This document shows positions 23,370 to 30,972 of a stretch of 64,000 nucleotides of DNA, piece after piece; position 1 is the stretch's first letter, and each line of letters starts with the position of its first letter. The translations under genes were made by a program, and so were the position numbers. The notes beneath the pieces were generated by a model. The model worked only from the letters and a program-made list of their open reading frames with translations. It was not told the DNA's origin and did no database searches. This DNA is from Plut-88900 sp963668115 (GTDB taxonomy: Bacteria > Chloroflexota > Dehalococcoidia > Plut-88900), in contig OY764147.1 in the NCBI GenBank assembly GCA_963668115.1, forward strand, positions 2,666,001 to 2,730,000, given 5' to 3'.

Positions 23370-24811
23370 TTCACCGCCGCTTCCGTGGTAGCCACCGGCC
23401 CGCCCAAGGGTGCCATCGGCCCGCCGCAGCGCACGAACTCTCCGTAGCCCGGCTTCTGAAGGATCTCGCCCTCCTTCATCACCACCTCCCCCCGCACCAT
23501 CGTCATCCACGGCCGACCCTTCTGTCCCCATCCCTCGTACAGCGTCAGCCCCGCATTGCTCTTCATATCCGAAGCCGTGATCGTCCGCTCGTAGTCCGGG
23601 TCTATCAGCAGCAGGTCGGCATCCGACCCAATGTTTATCACACCCTTCCGGGGGTACAGCCCAAACACTCGGGCCGGGTTCTCCGCCAGCGCCCGGGCTA
23701 TCCAGGTTATCGACATGCCTCGCTTCACCACCCCCTCGCTGTACATAAGCGGCAGCATCGTCTCCACCGACGCGCTCCCGAAGGGCACGGTGTTGCCCTG
23801 CGCGTCCTGGAACACGTTGTCCCACCCCGACTCCTTCTTCTCCTTGTGCGTCGCCGAGTGGTCACTCGCAACAATCGAGATCTGTCCACCCTGGAGCCCG
23901 CCCCACAGCGCCTCCTGGTCAGGCCCGTCTTCCGGCCTCAACGGAGGCCCGATCTTGGCGTGAGGCCCCCACTTCTCCATCTCGGCGTCGGTCAAAAGAA
24001 GGTACTGGGGACAGGTCTCGGTCCAGATCCGCTGTCCCCGCTGTTGCGCCTCTTTGATCTTCTCCAGGCCGCCCTGGGTGCTCAGGTGGACTACATAGGT
24101 CGGGCACTGCGTCATCGCGCCCATGTTGATCGCCCTGTTAATCGCCTCTGCCTCGGCCCACGGGGGACAGGACTGGGGAAAATACCTTGGATGCGTGCAC
24201 CCTTCCGACATGAACTTGGTCTGTAGGTAGTCCAGAACGTCGCCATTCTCACAATGGAGCTGAGTCACTCCTCCGTGACTGCCGATGACGTCCATGGCCT
24301 GCAGGATGAAATCGTCGGAGCACATGCGGTACTTCCGGGTCTTGTAGGTCATGAACATCTTGTAGGAGGTGACTCCCATTTCGAAGGCTTCGGGCAATCC
24401 TTCCAGGACGTAGGGCTGCTTGTGCAGGATGAAGTGGAAGGCGTAGTCCAGCACCGACCCCGCCTTGGCTTCCTCCTGGTTTCGCCTGAGGGCGTCGGGA
24501 ATCGTCTCCCCGTTCAGGTCGTCGTAGATGCAGAAGACGATGAGGCTCGTTATGCCCGAGTGCGCCGCCGCCAGCGGAGCGTCGACCCAGTCGTCGCACT
24601 TCAGCGGGTCGATGTGCATGTGGGCGTCAATCGCCCCCGGCAGTACGTACTTCCCCGAGGCATCTATGTACTGCCCCGCCTCCGGCAGCAGCTCCCTCGG
24701 CCCTAGCGCCACAATCTTCCCATCCTTCACCGCAATGCTGGTCCGGGTCACGTCCTTCGAGGTCACCACCTCGCCGTCGTGCACGATAACGTCCACATAC
24801 CTGCTACTCAT
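23366..24811 (-). CDS. Dihydropyrimidinase / hydantoinase-like amidohydrolase
   Basis: A 481-residue cyclic amidohydrolase of the dihydropyrimidinase-allantoinase family. Seen: the metal motif GAIDAHMHID (H64, H66), the carboxylated lysine in GVTSYKMFMTY (K151), TQLHCENGD and YVVHLST histidines, and VASDHSATHKEKK with the catalytic aspartate. A C-terminal beta-sandwich part begins at GSDADLLLID. It opens cyclic ureides or imides such as hydantoins or dihydropyrimidines; the precise substrate is unclear. It lies next to, and divergent from, a DUF1989/alcohol dehydrogenase pair. Confidence 0.88.
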   Translation of the reverse strand: MSSRYVDVIVHDGEVVTSKDVTRTSIAVKDGKIVALGPRELLPEAGQYIDASGKYVLPGAIDAHMHIDPLKCDDWVDAPLAAAHSGITSLIVFCIYDDLNGETIPDALRRNQEEAKAGSVLDYAFHFILHKQPYVLEGLPEAFEMGVTSYKMFMTYKTRKYRMCSDDFILQAMDVIGSHGGVTQLHCENGDVLDYLQTKFMSEGCTHPRYFPQSCPPWAEAEAINRAINMGAMTQCPTYVVHLSTQGGLEKIKEAQQRGQRIWTETCPQYLLLTDAEMEKWGPHAKIGPPLRPEDGPDQEALWGGLQGGQISIVASDHSATHKEKKESGWDNVFQDAQGNTVPFGSASVETMLPLMYSEGVVKRGMSITWIARALAENPARVFGLYPRKGVINIGSDADLLLIDPDYERTITASDMKSNAGLTLYEGWGQKGRPWMTMVRGEVVMKEGEILQKPGYGEFVRCGGPMAPLGGPVATTEAAVN

Positions 24812-24971
24812 TGTCGTCCCTCCTGAAACTGGCCCCTCAGCAAAGGCCCGAATCCGAATACCGCAATTCTAGTCCACGCATCTCGTAATTTCATCCGCGT
24901 AAGGAATATACTACCCTATACCCGAGCCCGGACGCTTGAAGAATTTCCAGGTTCAATCAAAGGGGGCACTC

Positions 24972-25583
24972 ATGGCAGAGCTAGGAAAATTGGTCGAGTC
25001 CGTCACCATCCCCGCCCGACACGGCAGAGCCGTCATCGCACGCGGGGGTCAGAAGGTCAAGGTAACCGACGTTGAGGGGAAACAGGTCTGCGACTTCTTT
25101 GCCCTTCGGGTGTCGGACCCCTCCGTCTACCTCTCGGGCGTCTACACCCGGAGCACGATAGCCCGAGTTCGCCCCCGAGTCGGCGACACTCTGTACGACA
25201 ACCACCGCCATGCCATCATGGCCTTCGTAGAGGACACCACCATCGGCATCCACGACATGCTCTACGCCCCCTGCGATCCCCAGAGGTACCTCATCGACTA
25301 CGAGGTCACCGAGCATCGCAGCTGCAAAGAAAACGTCCTGGAAGCCCTCGCCACCCTCGACGTACACCCACCCGTGACCCCCGAGGTCTTCAATATCTTC
25401 CAGAACAGCGGCCCCGACGACGAAGGCAACCTCTCCGTGAAGGAGCCCGTCTCCCGGGCCGGAGACTACGTCGTCCTCCTGGCCCTCGACGACCTCATCG
25501 TCGCCGGGTCTGCCTGCCCCCAGGACCTCAACCCCTGCAACGGCTACAACCCCTCCGACCTCTTGCTGGAGGTCTACGACTAG
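24972..25583 (+). CDS. Urea carboxylase-associated family protein (DUF1989)
   Basis: A 203-residue DUF1989 protein. Seen: VTIPARHGRAVIARGGQKVKV, DVEGKQVCDFFA, SGVYTRSTIARVRPRVGDTLYDN (in part), and the metal-site-like GSACPQDLNPCNGYNPSDLLLE at the C-terminus. Relatives are encoded beside urea carboxylase/allophanate hydrolase and take part in guanidine or carboxyguanidine breakdown. Here no urea carboxylase is present; the neighbours are a hydantoinase-like enzyme and an alcohol dehydrogenase, so a role in nitrogen release from cyclic or carbamoylated compounds is plausible but unproven. The ATG at 24972 follows AAAGGGGG at 6 bases; a TATACT box lies at 24907-24912. Confidence 0.83.
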   Translation: MAELGKLVESVTIPARHGRAVIARGGQKVKVTDVEGKQVCDFFALRVSDPSVYLSGVYTRSTIARVRPRVGDTLYDNHRHAIMAFVEDTTIGIHDMLYAPCDPQRYLIDYEVTEHRSCKENVLEALATLDVHPPVTPEVFNIFQNSGPDDEGNLSVKEPVSRAGDYVVLLALDDLIVAGSACPQDLNPCNGYNPSDLLLEVYD

Positions 25584-25599
25584 AGACAGGCCCCGACCC

Positions 25600-26610
25600 A
25601 TGAGAGCCATGTCCTTCGACGCCCCCGCACCCGTGGAGCGCCGACCTCTGCGTCTCACCGACGCGCCCACCCCCACCCCGGGCCCCGGCCAGGTTCTCGT
25701 GCGGGTCTCGGCCTGCGGAGTCTGCCGCACCGACCTCCACGTCATCGAGGGAGAGCTGCCACCTAAGAAGTCTCCTTTGGTCCCCGGCCACCAGGTAGTT
25801 GGGACCGTTCAAGAGCTGGGCGAAGGCGTGAACGGCCTGGAGGTCGGCACCCGTGTCGGCGTCCCCTGGGTCCACCGCACCTGCGGCCGCTGCGAATTCT
25901 GCAAACGTAGCCGCGAAAACCTCTGCGAATCCGCTCACTTCAACGGCTACACCGTCGACGGTGGCTACGCCGACTACCTCCTCAGCGACCACTCCTTCAC
26001 CTTCCCCATCCCCGACGCCTTCCCAGACCTCCAGGCCGTGCCCCTGCTCTGCGCCGGAGTAATCGGCTACCGCGCCCTCCGCCTCGCCGACGCCCCACCC
26101 GCTGGCAGGCTGGGACTATACGGCTTTGGCGGGTCCGCGCACATAGTCATCCAGCTAGCCGTGCACATGAATCTGGAAGTCTACGTTTTCTCCCGTAGCG
26201 AAGAGCACGGCACCCTCGCCCGACACCTCGGCGCAGCATGGGTCGGGACCGCAGACGAAACCCCACCTCACAAGCTAGACTCTTCAGTCATCTTCGCCCC
26301 CGCCGGAGAGCTGGTCCCCCTAGCCCTTGAACACCTGACAAAAGCTGGTGTCCTCTCCTTAGCCGGCATCTACATGACCCCCATCCCCTCCCTCCACTAC
26401 ACCCGACACCTCTACGACGAAAAAGTCATACGCAGCGCTGCCAACAGCACCCGACAGGACGTCCGGGAACTCCTATCCCTAGCCGCCGAGGTCCCCGTCC
26501 GCACCCATGTCCAGCCCTACCCCCTCCAAGCCGCCAACGACGCCCTCATAGACCTCAAACAAGGTCGCATCAACGGCGCCGCCGCCCTGACCCTCTCTTC
26601 ACAACCCTAG
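25600..26610 (+). CDS. Zinc-dependent alcohol dehydrogenase family protein
   Basis: A 336-residue medium-chain dehydrogenase. Seen: the catalytic-zinc cysteine in CGVCRTDLHV, the ligand histidine in VPGHQVVG (Gln replaces the usual Glu of GHE, as in a known subgroup), the structural-zinc quartet in CGRCEFCKRSRENLC, and a nucleotide fold at GLYGFGGSAHIVIQLA. Its start is 17 bases after the DUF1989 stop, so the two are co-transcribed. The substrate is an alcohol or aldehyde not identifiable from sequence. The stop overlaps that of the convergent DinB gene at CTAG. Confidence 0.86.
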   Translation: MRAMSFDAPAPVERRPLRLTDAPTPTPGPGQVLVRVSACGVCRTDLHVIEGELPPKKSPLVPGHQVVGTVQELGEGVNGLEVGTRVGVPWVHRTCGRCEFCKRSRENLCESAHFNGYTVDGGYADYLLSDHSFTFPIPDAFPDLQAVPLLCAGVIGYRALRLADAPPAGRLGLYGFGGSAHIVIQLAVHMNLEVYVFSRSEEHGTLARHLGAAWVGTADETPPHKLDSSVIFAPAGELVPLALEHLTKAGVLSLAGIYMTPIPSLHYTRHLYDEKVIRSAANSTRQDVRELLSLAAEVPVRTHVQPYPLQAANDALIDLKQGRINGAAALTLSSQP

Positions 26611-27128
26611 AAATACCACCCCATCCCCTTGTGCATCCCCCTCAAGTAAGCAATCTGACCCCCGTGCACCATCGCCTCGTTCACCAGGATCTGGATGTGC
26701 GCGGCCAGCGGCACCGTACCCTCCCCCATCATCGCCGGCACCTCACGGTCCAAATCCTCCGGGCTCAGCGACGCTAGGTACCCGGCCACCCTCTTCTCTG
26801 TCTCCCCGAAGTACTCCTTCAAAGCATCCACAGACCCGACCCTGAACGTCTCCAGGTCCCCCGCCTTGTGCCCGTACCCCATCCCCTCCGTCTCCTCCGA
26901 TATCCCGCACTTCTCCGACCACCCCTCCTCCCACAGCTCTTTCGACCCGTCCATCGCCGACACAATCCCATCTTCCACCCGACACAGGTGCCACAACAGC
27001 CACGCCATAGAGTTGCAGTCCGCACCCGGCCTCCTCGAAACCTCCTCATCCGAAAGCCCGTCAAAAGCCTTCCTCACCATGCTCCGGTTCTGCTTCAACA
27101 TCTTCGTAAGCAGCTCGTTAGCTTCCAT
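26607..27128 (-). CDS. DinB-like protein (DUF664 / mycothiol-dependent-enzyme fold)
   Basis: A 173-residue four-helix bundle protein of the DinB/YfiT group. Seen: MAWLLWHLCRVED with the first metal-type histidine (H47) and EAMVHGGQIAYLRG near the C-terminus with the second and third positions (the pattern H...H-x3-H is partly present). Relatives are nickel- or zinc-binding thiol transferases or uncharacterised. A GGAGGAGAG ribosome-binding site precedes the ATG. A role in stress or thiol chemistry is conjecture. Confidence 0.78.
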   Translation of the reverse strand: MEANELLTKMLKQNRSMVRKAFDGLSDEEVSRRPGADCNSMAWLLWHLCRVEDGIVSAMDGSKELWEEGWSEKCGISEETEGMGYGHKAGDLETFRVGSVDALKEYFGETEKRVAGYLASLSPEDLDREVPAMMGEGTVPLAAHIQILVNEAMVHGGQIAYLRGMHKGMGWYF

Positions 27129-27210
27129 ATCTCTCCTCCTGATATCGGGTGTGGCCGAGGCTAGAGTCTAGCATAGCGAATCGAGGAAGAACCGCCATCC
27201 CGAGTACTCT

Positions 27211-29802
27211 CTAGTTGACGAACACCGACAACTCCAAAAGCTGCTCACTTAACTGGTTGTTACCCGTGTCCTGCCACACAATTACCGTGTACACCCCCGA
27301 CCTCTGCACAAGATTGCTTACGTCCGCTGAGAAACTGAAGCTACTGCCTGTTTCCTCCCAAGAATCAGCGACAATATCCGTGTGGCTCAAGTCGGAATAG
27401 TACCAACCCGAGTCTGGAGGCTCCAGAATGTCAACCACAGAGTCCCCGCATCTTGTTGTCTGTCCCCCGCCAACACAGTAACTGTCCAGTCTTTCTATTT
27501 GAGCAACCGACATTCGTACAGGTGGTGGGTCATAGTAAACACTCACAACCTGCCCGATGTCTATTCCCCGCTCCCGTTTCACGAGTTCCAGGCTCAAAAT
27601 ACCGTTCCTGCTAAGCGTCGGCCCCGACTTTGCGGTGACGGCGCCCCCCTCAAAATGCTGCACAAACGCAACTCTTTTCTCGTTCCAAAAGATACCGATG
27701 CTTACTGCTCTGTGACTCTCTCGAAGGATGTTGTCCCGATGTCCCCAATCAGCATGAGCGTCGTTATACATCATCCACCATTGATGATTAGTTATAGTTT
27801 CTAATGGGTCCCTGGTGTTACACTTCACAAGCCAAGAATCGCAATTCTGGGCCTCCCACTTCTGGTCAGTCCACCCACTGAAAGCGGCATTCTCGCTGGC
27901 GTAGCTTGTCCCTCCAGTCTGAGTGTAGACCATATATGGCTTGCGTCCGTCCAGCCACCAATGACTCAGGTAGCCATATTCGACCATCTCTTGGGCGTGG
28001 AGTTGGGCCGCAATGTTGGAACCCAAAACTACAGGGTGCAGACCATGTTGACCCCGGTCATTGTTGATCAAACGCAGGGCGTGTTCTCTTAAACATTCGA
28101 CATCGTGGCTGCACGGGCGGGGCGTCGCCGTGGGCATGGGGGTAGGCGTCGGCGCAGGTGTGGCGGTCGGTGTCGGGGATGGCACTGGTGTCGGAGAGGG
28201 CACCGGGGTTGGGGAGGGTACCGGAGTAGCAGTAGGAATAGGCGTCGGCGTGGGAATGGGAGTCGGTGAGGGCACCGGCGTGGGCACTACGCTGCACGGC
28301 GGCAGTCCAAGGGAGTTTAGATCGTCGTTGGGAATAGCCGCCCGCAGCTCCTCATAGATGCACCCCGACAACGGGTTCCCCTCCACCAGCAGATTGTTCA
28401 ACTCGCCCAGGTTGAGCAGGTTGATTGGCACTACCCCGTTCAGGTTATTGTTTATCAGGAACAGGAACGTGACCCTGCCATCCGAGTCCGTATTCACCCC
28501 GTACCATTCATCGAGAGGCGCATCCGACAGCCAGTTGCGATTGTCCTTCCAGTTCGGCCCATCGGTGGCTTCATATAGCCGTACAAGGGTCTCCCTGTCC
28601 GTGGCCGGGGATTGCAAGTCCGTCGGGAGTGGGAAAGGTATCGGCGTGGGAGTGGGCAAAGGAGTCGCCGTGGGCAAAGAGATTGCCGTGGGCGGAGGAA
28701 CTGGCGTCGGGACCAATGTAGGAGGTGTAGGTGAAGGTGAGGGTGAGATGGTTGTGGGGTTCGAGGATGATGGAACGATTGAAGGAGTCTGTGTAGGTGT
28801 TGAGGTTTGTATTGCATCTTCACCTTCCTCAACAAAGTACGGCAATGCCAGGTAGCCCCCGACAACCCCTCCGGCAATCAACAAGATCAGAAACGTAAAA
28901 ATTAAACACCGCCGTATCTGCTTGCCTTTCCGACGCTGACCTCCCCCGGAGTCTGCCTTATGCCCTTGAGTTTCTTGGCCGGGACGCCTATACCTCCACT
29001 TCTGGCCTGATTCTCGTGCTCTACGTTCATCTTCAGCCTTACGAGCGGCCTCTCTGCCCACACGTCCCGCCTCCCTAGCCCTTCGTTCTTCTTCACCTTT
29101 TCGTGCCGTTTCCCTGGCCGCCCACTCGGCTTGTCTTGCTCTTCGTATCGGCTCATCCCTACGGCTAGCCTCGGCCGCCCGTGCGGATGGCGTACTCCTC
29201 GCGCTATCGTATTCCCTCCGCTTTTCGGGATTGCTCAGGACGTCATAAGCTCGATTGAAAGCCTTGGTCTTGTCCAGTGCCTCCTGGGAGCCGGGGTTGA
29301 GGTCGGGGTGATATTGCTTTATCAGCCGCCGGTACGCCTTCTTTATCGCCTCCGCGCTTGCAGTCGAGGACACCCCGAGAACCGCGTAGTAGTCCTCACC
29401 CGCATCGACACGCTCTTTTGGACCCGTCCTCTCTCTGTCATCCGCTCGGGGTCCGCTTTCGGCCCCCGTTCTACCTCCGGGTCCATAGCCTGACCTCGAC
29501 CCTTGTCTGGAGTACGCCCTGTACGGTCTCTTCCTGGGAGGGTCGGGGAGATAGCCCGTCCCAAAGCATTTGGGACAGCGTATCCAACTCCCGCCGGGAC
29601 TTTCACTAGCGTATTGCCCGTGAACTCTTCCGTGCCCACCGCACAGGTCGCACTCGTAAAAGAGGATTTCGTGGCCCTGGTCCCGATGCTGGCTTACATG
29701 AGACCTGCAAAGCAATCTCCTGTCCGTCCGGCAATAGCAGTACGCCGAAAGACCGCACCGCGGCACACTGCAATATTTGCTCTCGGATCTGCCGTACGTC
29801 AT
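27211..29802 (-). CDS. Zinc finger - J domain - membrane anchor - LRR - CAP/SCP domain fusion protein
   Basis: An 863-residue single-pass membrane protein with an unusual domain order. Residues 11-44 hold Cys/His pairs resembling a B-box finger. 51-54 and 76-79 are CDLCGG and CPKCFGTG, like half of the DnaJ zinc domain. 136-200 is a J domain with DYYAVLGVSS and the HPD tripeptide (165-167) needed to stimulate Hsp70. 205-295 is very basic, with Arg/Glu/Ala helices. 298-320 is a membrane segment. 332-395 and 504-563 are Pro/Thr-rich linkers. 402-500 is a leucine-rich repeat region starting LVRLYEATDGPNW. 570-720 is a CAP domain (HAQEMVEYGYLSHW, YASENAAFSG, WGHRDNIL). 725-863 is a beta-rich tail. 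Inferred topology: J domain inside, CAP outside. No signal peptide. No Hsp70 gene nearby. Confidence 0.85.
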   Translation of the reverse strand: MTYGRSESKYCSVPRCGLSAYCYCRTDRRLLCRSHVSQHRDQGHEILFYECDLCGGHGRVHGQYASESPGGSWIRCPKCFGTGYLPDPPRKRPYRAYSRQGSRSGYGPGGRTGAESGPRADDRERTGPKERVDAGEDYYAVLGVSSTASAEAIKKAYRRLIKQYHPDLNPGSQEALDKTKAFNRAYDVLSNPEKRREYDSARSTPSARAAEASRRDEPIRRARQAEWAARETARKGEEERRAREAGRVGREAARKAEDERRARESGQKWRYRRPGQETQGHKADSGGGQRRKGKQIRRCLIFTFLILLIAGGVVGGYLALPYFVEEGEDAIQTSTPTQTPSIVPSSSNPTTISPSPSPTPPTLVPTPVPPPTAISLPTATPLPTPTPIPFPLPTDLQSPATDRETLVRLYEATDGPNWKDNRNWLSDAPLDEWYGVNTDSDGRVTFLFLINNNLNGVVPINLLNLGELNNLLVEGNPLSGCIYEELRAAIPNDDLNSLGLPPCSVVPTPVPSPTPIPTPTPIPTATPVPSPTPVPSPTPVPSPTPTATPAPTPTPMPTATPRPCSHDVECLREHALRLINNDRGQHGLHPVVLGSNIAAQLHAQEMVEYGYLSHWWLDGRKPYMVYTQTGGTSYASENAAFSGWTDQKWEAQNCDSWLVKCNTRDPLETITNHQWWMMYNDAHADWGHRDNILRESHRAVSIGIFWNEKRVAFVQHFEGGAVTAKSGPTLSRNGILSLELVKRERGIDIGQVVSVYYDPPPVRMSVAQIERLDSYCVGGGQTTRCGDSVVDILEPPDSGWYYSDLSHTDIVADSWEETGSSFSFSADVSNLVQRSGVYTVIVWQDTGNNQLSEQLLELSVFVN

Positions 29803-29921
29803 ACCGTAGGCTCTAGCCCCCTTTCCGGTCGCCCCCTACCCACAAGCGCAGATTCTAACACCACCTCACCCACCCCTCCCCCCTTGGAAACACCATATCG
29901 AAAATTGCCCCATCTGAACGC

Positions 29922-29950
29922 TTGACTCAAACAAATATGCACGCTATCAT
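29922..29950 (+). promoter_or_regulatory. Promoter of leader module A
   Basis: TTGACT (29922-29927), 17-base spacer, TATCAT (29945-29950). The predicted start (about 29957) falls on the first base of a leader hairpin. Confidence 0.65.
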
Positions 29951-29956
29951 TCCTGC

Positions 29957-30105
29957 GGCCCGGATTTCGTACGTCCGGTCCAACATCAGGAAAAGGTGAA
30001 CTAAAGAAGTCCCATGAGTCGCATGGCCTGCACATTGGCCCGTCGCACCCGGTCGGAATGGGACCGACCGGCCACCGGCACGCGCCTCCTCCCCAATCCC
30101 TTTCC
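29957..30105 (+). other. Leader module A: 5' hairpin, conserved spacer and short conserved ORF start
   Basis: Hairpin GGCCCGGA / TCCGGTCC (29957-29964 / 29974-29981), then the conserved ACATCAGGAAAAGGTGAACT and AAGAAGTCCC, then ATG at 30014. The next 30 codons match module B at 53307 in every third or so position (pattern MSR, RRTR, RPA, TRLL, FP). A second hairpin CCGGTCGG / CCGACCGG lies at 30049-30056 / 30064-30071. The equivalent hairpin at module B has a different sequence but still pairs, so structure may be conserved. Confidence 0.6.
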
Positions 30106-30793
30106 CCAGCCCTCTACCGTGTCCCTCAGCCCATCAACCCTCCCTCACGGGAGAACATCCAAGCCCAGCGCCCCCTCTCGACTACCCCCGTCCGGCGTCA
30201 TCCCGGAGAAGCAAGTACCCTTGCAACTCCCCCGGACCGTGGATGCCCGCGCCCCGGCGCGGAAGGACCCCACCTGCGCCCAACGAGGCGTACGGATGGA
30301 TGCCTGTTTTGACTCGCTGCAGATGTTCCCACAGCTAACCCCCGCGAGTGTCACCCTCCGCCGTGGATGCCTGCCTAGGCTCGCCGCAGAAGAAGACCCA
30401 CAGCTAACCCAACTGCGAGCTTCCCCCTCCGCTGTGGATGCCCGCGCCTTGGCGCGGACGTATTTTTTCCGCACCGCCGTACCAGGCGTTGCGACGATTG
30501 CCTGTACCAAGGCCCTGGCAATTTCCCACGCTCCGGCCCCCGACGCCCCGGCCCACGCCGCAGAGGGGGCGCTGGCAACCCCTTCCCCCCATTCCTCCAC
30601 CCTCATTTCCGGCCCCTCCGTCACCCCCGCCCCTCTAACCCGTCACCCCCGCCCTTTACACCGTCATTCCCGCGGAGGCAGGTCGAAGATGCGCCCATGG
30701 CGTGAATCCATCCCTCCGGAACACCCACCAACAGCCCCGCAACTCACCCTAATTACATTCCTTTCCCCTACAGGCGTCGTTCAATCAAAATAG
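30014..30793 (+). CDS. Possible ORF downstream of leader module A (doubtful)
   Basis: A 259-codon open frame rich in Pro, Ala, Arg and Thr. Only the first 30 or so residues are supported, by similarity to the frame at 53307. The rest crosses hairpin cassettes (30239-30460) and then dispersed repeats, and ends inside an iteron-like repeat, so the long frame may simply reflect high GC. No domain is recognised. The remainder of the 1.17-kb gap from 29803 to 30972 holds only the repeats listed below. Confidence 0.25.
   Translation: MSRMACTLARRTRSEWDRPATGTRLLPNPFPQPSTVSLSPSTLPHGRTSKPSAPSRLPPSGVIPEKQVPLQLPRTVDARAPARKDPTCAQRGVRMDACFDSLQMFPQLTPASVTLRRGCLPRLAAEEDPQLTQLRASPSAVDARALARTYFFRTAVPGVATIACTKALAISHAPAPDAPAHAAEGALATPSPHSSTLISGPSVTPAPLTRHPRPLHRHSRGGRSKMRPWRESIPPEHPPTAPQLTLITFLSPTGVVQSK
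30239..30460 (+). repeat. Degenerate hairpin cassettes of module A
   Basis: Four imperfect units starting near TGGATGCC at 30240, 30297, 30364 and 30435 (spacing 57, 67 and 71 bases). Units 1 and 4 contain the foldback CCGCGCC / GGCGCGG with a 2-base loop; units 2 and 3 share CCCACAGCTAACCC. Confidence 0.6.
30659..30722 (+). repeat. REP-like dispersed repeat
   Basis: ACCGTCATTCCCG at one end and GAATCCATCCCTCCGG at the other, with an insert also seen (inverted) at 53510-53565. Same family as 16838 and 17355. Confidence 0.65.
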
Positions 30794-30833
30794 CTACGAG
30801 TTCAATCAACGTTCAATCAACGTTCAATCAAAA
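30772..30833 (-). repeat. Dispersed iteron-like repeat, copy 2
   Basis: AGGCGTCGTTCAATCAAAA, then TAGCTACGAG and three TTCAATCAACG units at 11-base spacing. Confidence 0.85.
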
Positions 30834-30972
30834 CCCCACCCCCCACATCTGAATAAAACCCCCGTGCGTCTCTGATCTACCGTACCGGTGCATCTGCTAG
30901 CCCCTCGGTGGTGTAAGGGCCTAGAATAGCGGCACGAACACCCGAGGACCCGGCTCTCGGGGGGAGGTGAGC

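Noticed and set aside
22845..23825. 326-codon minus-strand frame crossing the membrane-protein and hydantoinase genes
   Set aside because: Runs over two convincing genes in the wrong frame and lacks any domain.
28058..28300. Tandem DNA repeat near 28.1-28.3 kb as a separate element
   Set aside because: It codes for the Pro/Thr-rich linker of the J/CAP fusion protein, so the repetition is explained by that frame.
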